Origin: JACDBE01 sp051002015
GTDB taxonomy: Bacteria > Actinomycetota > Acidimicrobiia > Spongiisociales > UBA5794
Direction: 5' to 3'
Length of the DNA stretch: 25,638 bases
Assembly: GCA_051002015.1 (NCBI GenBank)
Contig: JBPCMS010000016.1
Location: forward strand, 1-25,638
How positions within the stretch are numbered: the first letter of the stretch is position 1; each line of letters starts with the position of its first letter. Positions 21,525 through 25,638 of the stretch are shown here, piece by piece. The notes beneath the pieces are model-generated. The model searched no databases and was not told the DNA's origin. It saw nothing but the letters and a program-made list of their open reading frames with translations. Made by a program: the position numbers and the translations under genes.

Positions 21525-23107
21525 TACCGAAGCCTGGCGGTGACGTCGGTGAACTCGTACAGGTGGGCCCGGTCGGTCCACACGTAGCTCCGGTCATCAA
21601 GCAGAGGGAGATCGGTCCCGAAGTAGACGTTGAGGACCACCCGGAAGTTGTTCACCGGGCTGATCTGCTGATACAGGGCGGCGCCGTCGTAGCCGGGGAG
21701 GTAGAACGTGTTGAGGATGCCGAACTTTTGGCGGAGCTGGCCGTCCGAGTATGTCAGCCAGTATGGCGTGTCGTCCCCGGGCCGGGGCGGGGCGCCCGGG
21801 CGTGGCCGGGGCGGAGGCCCTTCGTCCGACTGGACCAGGATGATGGGCTGCTCGTCTGCGGGGACGTCGAGCAGCTCGTCGACGATCCGGTAGATCTCGT
21901 CGTTGGCGTACCGCACCTGGTTGACATACCGCTCCAGGACGTCGAAGCGGTCGAGCTCCTCGATCGTCAGGAAGCTCCCGTCGGCGTCGAACACGTAGGG
22001 GTGGTGGGGCAGCAGCACGTGGGCAAAGACGAAGGTGGGCTGATCCCCCCGCTCCACATCGGTGATCTGCTCCAGTTGGAAGCGGACCCGGTTCCATGCG
22101 ACCCTGCGGGGGTCGACCCTGTCGGCGGCGAGGCCGAGCTGGACGACGGCCGACTGCAGCGCCGTGGTGTCGAACAGGGCCCGTGAGAACTCCGACAGCG
22201 GGTCGTACGTCAGGGTGACATCGGCATGGGCGACGTCGCGGGTCGGCTCCCACCACGACGGGATCTGCACCTGGCGGTACCCGGCTTCGTCCAGGAACCG
22301 GGACACCTCGTTGTCGCTGACCATCGAGTACACCGGGTCCCAGTCACCGGTGGCGGGCCCGGCGGTCTCGGTGAGCTCGTCCAGGTAGCGGAGGTTGAGC
22401 GACGCCGCCAGCGAATGGGCGGTGGCGGGGTAGTTGGTGTGGGCGTCGTGGGCGACGTAGAAACCTCGTTCCTCCAGCCCGGCGAGGAACCCCGTGTTGT
22501 CCCACCGGTACGTGCCCTCCAGGGTCCGCTCCCCGCCGTACCGGTCGAACACCAGCAGGTAGATGTCGGGGAGCCTGGTGCCCGCGGCGGCGGCCGCAGG
22601 GGTGGCGATGATCGGGGCGGTCCCGATGCCGTCGGCGATGTCGACATCCGCAGGCGGGCGGTCCCGCAGCATCCCGGTCACCAGCGCCACCGAGGCGAGG
22701 GCGACCAGCACCACCGAGACGACATTGAGGACCCGGGTGAGCCCGCCGAGGTCGCCGCCGGCCCGCCACAGGGCGACGAGCCCGACCACGGCGACGACAC
22801 CCCAGACGGCCAGCAGCCACCCGTCCCGGCCGCCGGCCTCGGTGAGGGGGGCGCCGTCGATGGCCCGCCACACGTGCCCGTACGAGAAGGCGAGCAGCAG
22901 CAGAAGCGAGGTGATGACCCCCGCCTTCAGCCAGTCCCTCAGCAGCAGGCGGCCCAACACCAGGAGCAGGGCGGTGGACCCGAGGACCACGACCAGCGAC
23001 GGCACCGTGTCCCCCGGTCCCCCCACCTCGTCGACGTTCACCGACCAGAGGTAGACGATCGGATAGACGGCGAACAGCCACGGATGGACGAGGAGGCGGC
23101 GCCGCAC
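21524..23107 (-). CDS. membrane-anchored sulfatase / LTA-synthase-like protein of the alkaline phosphatase superfamily
   Basis: N-terminal membrane part with about four helices (residues about 5-165), then an extracytoplasmic domain of the sulfatase/phosphoglycerol-transferase superfamily. The domain opens with LPDIYLLVFDRYGGERT, whose Asp would bind metal. THTNYPATAHSLAASLNLRYL holds the likely Thr nucleophile of LTA-synthase-like enzymes. FAHVLLPHHPYVFD and IILVQSDEGP supply later His and Asp ligands. Sulfatases need a Cys/Ser-x-Pro-x-Arg motif, which is absent, so transfer or hydrolysis of a phospho-group on an envelope glycolipid or polymer is more likely. GTG 23107 is the preferred start (527 residues). 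GTG 23152 would add 15 codons, several of them with A/T at position 3 and so untypical. The gene lies 88 bases downstream of the FKBP lipoprotein gene and may share its transcript. Confidence 0.8.
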   Translation of the reverse strand: MRRRLLVHPWLFAVYPIVYLWSVNVDEVGGPGDTVPSLVVVLGSTALLLVLGRLLLRDWLKAGVITSLLLLLAFSYGHVWRAIDGAPLTEAGGRDGWLLAVWGVVAVVGLVALWRAGGDLGGLTRVLNVVSVVLVALASVALVTGMLRDRPPADVDIADGIGTAPIIATPAAAAAGTRLPDIYLLVFDRYGGERTLEGTYRWDNTGFLAGLEERGFYVAHDAHTNYPATAHSLAASLNLRYLDELTETAGPATGDWDPVYSMVSDNEVSRFLDEAGYRQVQIPSWWEPTRDVAHADVTLTYDPLSEFSRALFDTTALQSAVVQLGLAADRVDPRRVAWNRVRFQLEQITDVERGDQPTFVFAHVLLPHHPYVFDADGSFLTIEELDRFDVLERYVNQVRYANDEIYRIVDELLDVPADEQPIILVQSDEGPPPRPRPGAPPRPGDDTPYWLTYSDGQLRQKFGILNTFYLPGYDGAALYQQISPVNNFRVVLNVYFGTDLPLLDDRSYVWTDRAHLYEFTDVTARLR

Positions 23108-23195
23108 AGCTGGCCGAACACTAGGCCGCGGTCGGGTCCAGCCGAGCCACACGGGACGTGCCGGGGAAGGTTCTGCGATCGGCGCCCGGTGGCCT

Positions 23196-23771
23196 TCAGG
23201 AGACGATCTCGACCAGGGTTATCTCGAAGGTCAGCGCCTCACCGGCGAGGGGATGGTTGGTGTCCACCTTGACCAACTCGTCTGTCACCTCGACCACCGT
23301 GGCCGGGAGGCCGTTGCCGAGGTCGACCTGCATACCCTCGACCCGGAACTGCTCGGGGACATCGGCGATGGGGAACTCGATGACGGCGTCGTCGGCCCGC
23401 TCCCCGTACGCCTCGGCGGCTGGGACGGTCACGGCCTTCGTCTCGCCGACGGTCATCCCCTCGACGGCGGCGTCGAACCCCGGGATCATCATCCCGACAC
23501 CGACGGTGAACTCGAGCGGATCGCGGCCCGTCGAGCTGTCGAACTCCTCGCCGTCATCGAGGGTGCCGGCGTAGTGCACCCGGACGACCTCACCTGCGTC
23601 GGCCACGTCGTCCCCGTTGCCGGCGGGCGACGCATCGACCCCTGGGGCCACGGTGGCGCCGGTGCCGTCGCCCGGAACCGCAGTGGTGGAGGTGGCGGCG
23701 TCGTCACCGCTACAGGCGGCCAGGGCGGCGGCGAGCAGGGCGATCGGGATCAACCGACGGACACGGGACAT
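23196..23771 (-). CDS. SlyD-type FKBP peptidyl-prolyl isomerase lipoprotein
   Basis: Peptidyl-prolyl cis-trans isomerase/chaperone outside the cytoplasmic membrane. ATG 23771 gives 191 residues: a lipoprotein signal (MSRVRRLIPIALLAAALAAC, lipobox cysteine at residue 20), a Thr/Gly/Asp-rich linker to about residue 60, then an FKBP domain (VRVHYAGTLDDGEEFDSS, GMMIPGFDAAVEGMTVGE). The domain is the SlyD type, with the flap region replaced by the inserted chaperone domain (AYGERADDAVIEFP ... VDTNHPLAGEALTFEITLVEI). SlyD proteins are normally cytoplasmic and carry a His-rich metal tail. Here the tail is missing and a lipid anchor is present. GGAG lies 4 bases before the ATG. The open frame upstream to 23957 has no signal-like start and is rejected. 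The likely client is secreted proteins. Confidence 0.9.
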   Translation of the reverse strand: MSRVRRLIPIALLAAALAACSGDDAATSTTAVPGDGTGATVAPGVDASPAGNGDDVADAGEVVRVHYAGTLDDGEEFDSSTGRDPLEFTVGVGMMIPGFDAAVEGMTVGETKAVTVPAAEAYGERADDAVIEFPIADVPEQFRVEGMQVDLGNGLPATVVEVTDELVKVDTNHPLAGEALTFEITLVEIVS

Positions 23772-23809
23772 GGCACTCCAGACAGGGCGGGACAGGGAAT
23801 GGTAGGTCC

Positions 23810-23839
23810 GTTCCCGACATATGCGTTCCCGACATATGC
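23810..23839. repeat. two perfect 15-bp tandem repeats in a divergent promoter region
   Basis: GTTCCCGACATATGC occurs at 23810-23824 and again at 23825-23839 without any change. Each copy holds the palindrome CATATG. The pair sits between the FKBP gene (start 23771, minus) and the promoter of the G8-domain gene (-35 at 23872, plus), a natural place for a regulator binding site. The repeats are AT-richer than their surroundings. Confidence 0.75.
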
Positions 23840-23871
23840 CGCCCGGATAGGCCGAACGACCCATCTTCGAT

Positions 23872-23900
23872 TTGCCAGGACACTCGCGAAAAGCTAACCT
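23872..23900 (+). promoter_or_regulatory. sigma-70 type promoter of the G8-domain gene
   Basis: TTGCCA (23872-23877), a spacer of exactly 17 bases, then TAACCT (23895-23900) fit the actinobacterial housekeeping consensus well. Transcription would start near 23907, leaving a short leader that contains GGAGGGG (23911-23917), 6 bases before the ATG at 23924. Confidence 0.65.
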
Positions 23901-23923
23901 CGCCCGACCTGGAGGGGTTACCC

Positions 23924-25638
23924 ATGCATCGTGCGACGTGGTTGCTGTCTTTGGCATTGGTTGCCGGCCTGCTGGCCGTGCCCGTGGCCGGCATCAGGGC
24001 CCAGGCCGAGACGGGCTGCATCCTCACCGGAACGATCACCGGGGCGACCGTCGCCGCCGGCACCACCTGCGAGGTCCTTGGCCTGGTGGAATCATCCGGG
24101 TCCGTGATCGTCCGCGGCACCCTGAAGTTCGCCGACGGCGCCACCCTCCGCTTCATCGACGTCGACGAGAAGAAGTTCCGCGGTGGCGGTGGCGACCACC
24201 CCTCCCCCGAGGTCTATGGCGCAACCGACATCGGTCTGTGGGTGGCGGATGACGGGATGCTCGACACGTCGGCATGCCGCGACGTGACCGGATGGAACCG
24301 GGCAGGCACCGACCCCACCTGGCTCGCCACCGACCAGCTCGTCACCTCCCCGGTCGACCTCCTCGACGATGTCCACCACCCGTACGTCTTGGGTGACCCG
24401 GTCCCCCGCTACAGCGGGCCGGGCTCAGACCTGGTCCCGCCCGCCGAGGTGCTCAACCTCACCCGCTCCTGCGCCATCGAAGGCACCTCGACGGGACATG
24501 CCCACGTGATGTTCAACGGGCACATGCCGCAGACCATCACCAACCTGCGGCTGCAATACCTAGGGGTTGACCGCGTGCTCGGGCGCTACCCGCTGCACTT
24601 CCACCACATGAGTGACATGTCCCGGGGATCGTTGGTGGAGAACGTGCTGGTCCTGAACTCGAAGCTCCACGCCTTCGTCACCCACGCCTCCCACGGCATC
24701 ACCGTCCGCGACTCGGTCGCCCTGTACGTCGGCGAGGCCGCCTTCTGGTGGGACTCGTGCTCCACCAGCGAAGGATCCATGGCGGCGTCGAACGACATCA
24801 TCTGGGACCATGACTACGCCGGCGACATCAACGTGGTCACCGGTCCTGGCGACACCGGCTCCCACCGGCTCGCAGCCTTCGACCTCGGCTGCGGGGTCGA
24901 CCCGACGGCGTCCGGCAACTCCGTGGTGAACTCCGCCTGTTCCGTGGTGCGGGGCACCAAGGACGCCTCGTGCTTTCACTGGCCGGCGTCCCAGAGCTCC
25001 AACAACACGGTGTGGGAGCCGTTTACCGGGAACGTCGCCCACAACTCGGTCAACGGGATCTTCGTGTGGCAGAACCGAACCCACTCATCTGTCCATCACA
25101 TCTCCGACTTCACCGCATACGCCAACGGCAGCTACGCCGTGGACGCCGGCGCCTACCGCAACGCCTACACCTATGACGACGTGATCGCGGTGGGGAACGG
25201 TCAGTCTGCGATCGGCCTGCACGGATTCTCCGCCAACGAGTCCATGGCGGAGGACCCGGCGCTGTGGGACGACTGGACCGTGGTCGGCTCCCCGGCGGTG
25301 ACGGTCCTCCCCGCCGTCACGGACAACCGCTGCTGCCCCATCCAGCTCAGCGGAACCTTCGACTCGGGTTTCCCGTTGGTGATCCGCCAGGACTCCGACC
25401 CCGACGAACTCCGCATCATAATCCAACAGGGCGGTGAGCAGGTGTACCCGGTCGATCACACGACCCCGGACATCACCCCACCCACCGCACCCAGCAACCT
25501 CGTCTCCACCGCGGTGACCCCGAGCCTGGTCGCCATGGCATGGAGCCCCGCCACCGACAACATCGGTGTTGACCACTACGTGATCAGGCGTGACGGCGTC
25601 GACATCGGGACCACCAACACCGCCGCCACCTTCGTCGA
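23924..25638 (+). CDS. secreted G8-domain / beta-helix / fibronectin III protein, CEMIP-TMEM2-like (partial)
   Basis: Open to the end of the window (571 codons visible, C-terminus missing). ATG 23924 has GGAGGGG 6 bases upstream and is followed by a clear Sec signal (MHRATWLLSLALVAGLLAVP... to about residue 27). Residues about 30-120 look like a G8 domain (ILTGTITGATVAAGTTCEV, SGSVIVRGTLKFADGATLRFI). Residues about 175-440 form repeated short strands of a right-handed beta-helix (MPQTITNLRLQYLGVDR, SRGSLVENVLVL, HGITVRDSVALYVGEAAFWWD, GNVAHNSVNGIFVWQN). LGRYPLHFHHMSD (RYPLHFHH at 221-228) closely resembles the RYPxHFH segment of animal CEMIP/TMEM2 hyaluronan-degrading proteins. From about 515 a fibronectin III domain begins (TPPTAPSNLVSTAV...). 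It probably binds or cleaves an extracellular polysaccharide. Family is fairly sure; activity is inferred. Confidence 0.82.
   Translation, partial: MHRATWLLSLALVAGLLAVPVAGIRAQAETGCILTGTITGATVAAGTTCEVLGLVESSGSVIVRGTLKFADGATLRFIDVDEKKFRGGGGDHPSPEVYGATDIGLWVADDGMLDTSACRDVTGWNRAGTDPTWLATDQLVTSPVDLLDDVHHPYVLGDPVPRYSGPGSDLVPPAEVLNLTRSCAIEGTSTGHAHVMFNGHMPQTITNLRLQYLGVDRVLGRYPLHFHHMSDMSRGSLVENVLVLNSKLHAFVTHASHGITVRDSVALYVGEAAFWWDSCSTSEGSMAASNDIIWDHDYAGDINVVTGPGDTGSHRLAAFDLGCGVDPTASGNSVVNSACSVVRGTKDASCFHWPASQSSNNTVWEPFTGNVAHNSVNGIFVWQNRTHSSVHHISDFTAYANGSYAVDAGAYRNAYTYDDVIAVGNGQSAIGLHGFSANESMAEDPALWDDWTVVGSPAVTVLPAVTDNRCCPIQLSGTFDSGFPLVIRQDSDPDELRIIIQQGGEQVYPVDHTTPDITPPTAPSNLVSTAVTPSLVAMAWSPATDNIGVDHYVIRRDGVDIGTTNTAATFV

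Noticed and set aside
21524..23107. Calling this gene a true sulfatase
   Set aside because: The Cys/Ser-x-Pro-x-Arg formylglycine motif is absent; the Thr in NYPATAHSL fits LTA-synthase-like phosphotransferases better.

Overview
The window is very GC-rich (third codon positions are close to saturated with G/C), with GTG/TTG starts, many 4-base start/stop overlaps (ATGA, GTGA, TTGA) and at least one start that looks leaderless. Together with the gene content (DUF1015-serA, DUF2332, DUF885, ECF sigma factor, Ada-type repair protein) this suggests a free-living Actinomycetota, possibly of the Acidimicrobiia. The class-level guess is inference. No tRNA, rRNA, transposase, phage or CRISPR array was seen.

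Layout. 1-255: C-terminus of a secreted repeat protein. 461-6073: five-gene peptide/nickel-type ABC importer operon (binding protein, two permeases, two ATPases), the last four joined by 4-base overlaps from the second permease onward, closed by a strong two-part hairpin at 6089-6136. 9745-6152 (minus): operon of a GGCT-like protein, serA, a DUF1015 protein and an unknown protein. 9871-12941 (plus): DUF885 metallohydrolase-like protein, ECF sigma factor, and a DNA-alkylation repair protein with the two Ada acceptor domains in reversed order. 12942-13239: spacer with C-rich hairpin repeats and a G-quadruplex candidate. 13240-15833: long class V aminotransferase-like enzyme coupled to an alpha/beta hydrolase. 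15834-16552: on the minus strand, three tiny ORFs, each with a near-perfect ribosome binding site, separated by an attenuator-like hairpin. 16553-17602: DUF2332 protein. 17622-21480: sigma-70 type promoter, structured leader with a 19-codon ORF, and a heterodimeric ABC exporter with one degenerate ATP site. 23771-21524 (minus): SlyD-type FKBP lipoprotein and a membrane sulfatase/LTA-synthase-like protein. 23872-25638: promoter and the first 571 codons of a secreted G8/beta-helix/fibronectin III protein resembling animal CEMIP/TMEM2.

How the genes work together. The importer operon is a self-contained solute uptake unit, with the unusual feature that its binding protein appears anchored by a C-terminal membrane helix. 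serA and DUF1015 are translationally coupled and probably share serine metabolism. The ECF sigma factor and the Ada-like protein overlap by four bases and could form an alkylation-response pair. The most novel-looking stretch is 15953-16418 (small-protein locus with attenuator geometry), followed by the leader of the ABC exporter and the permuted Ada protein.
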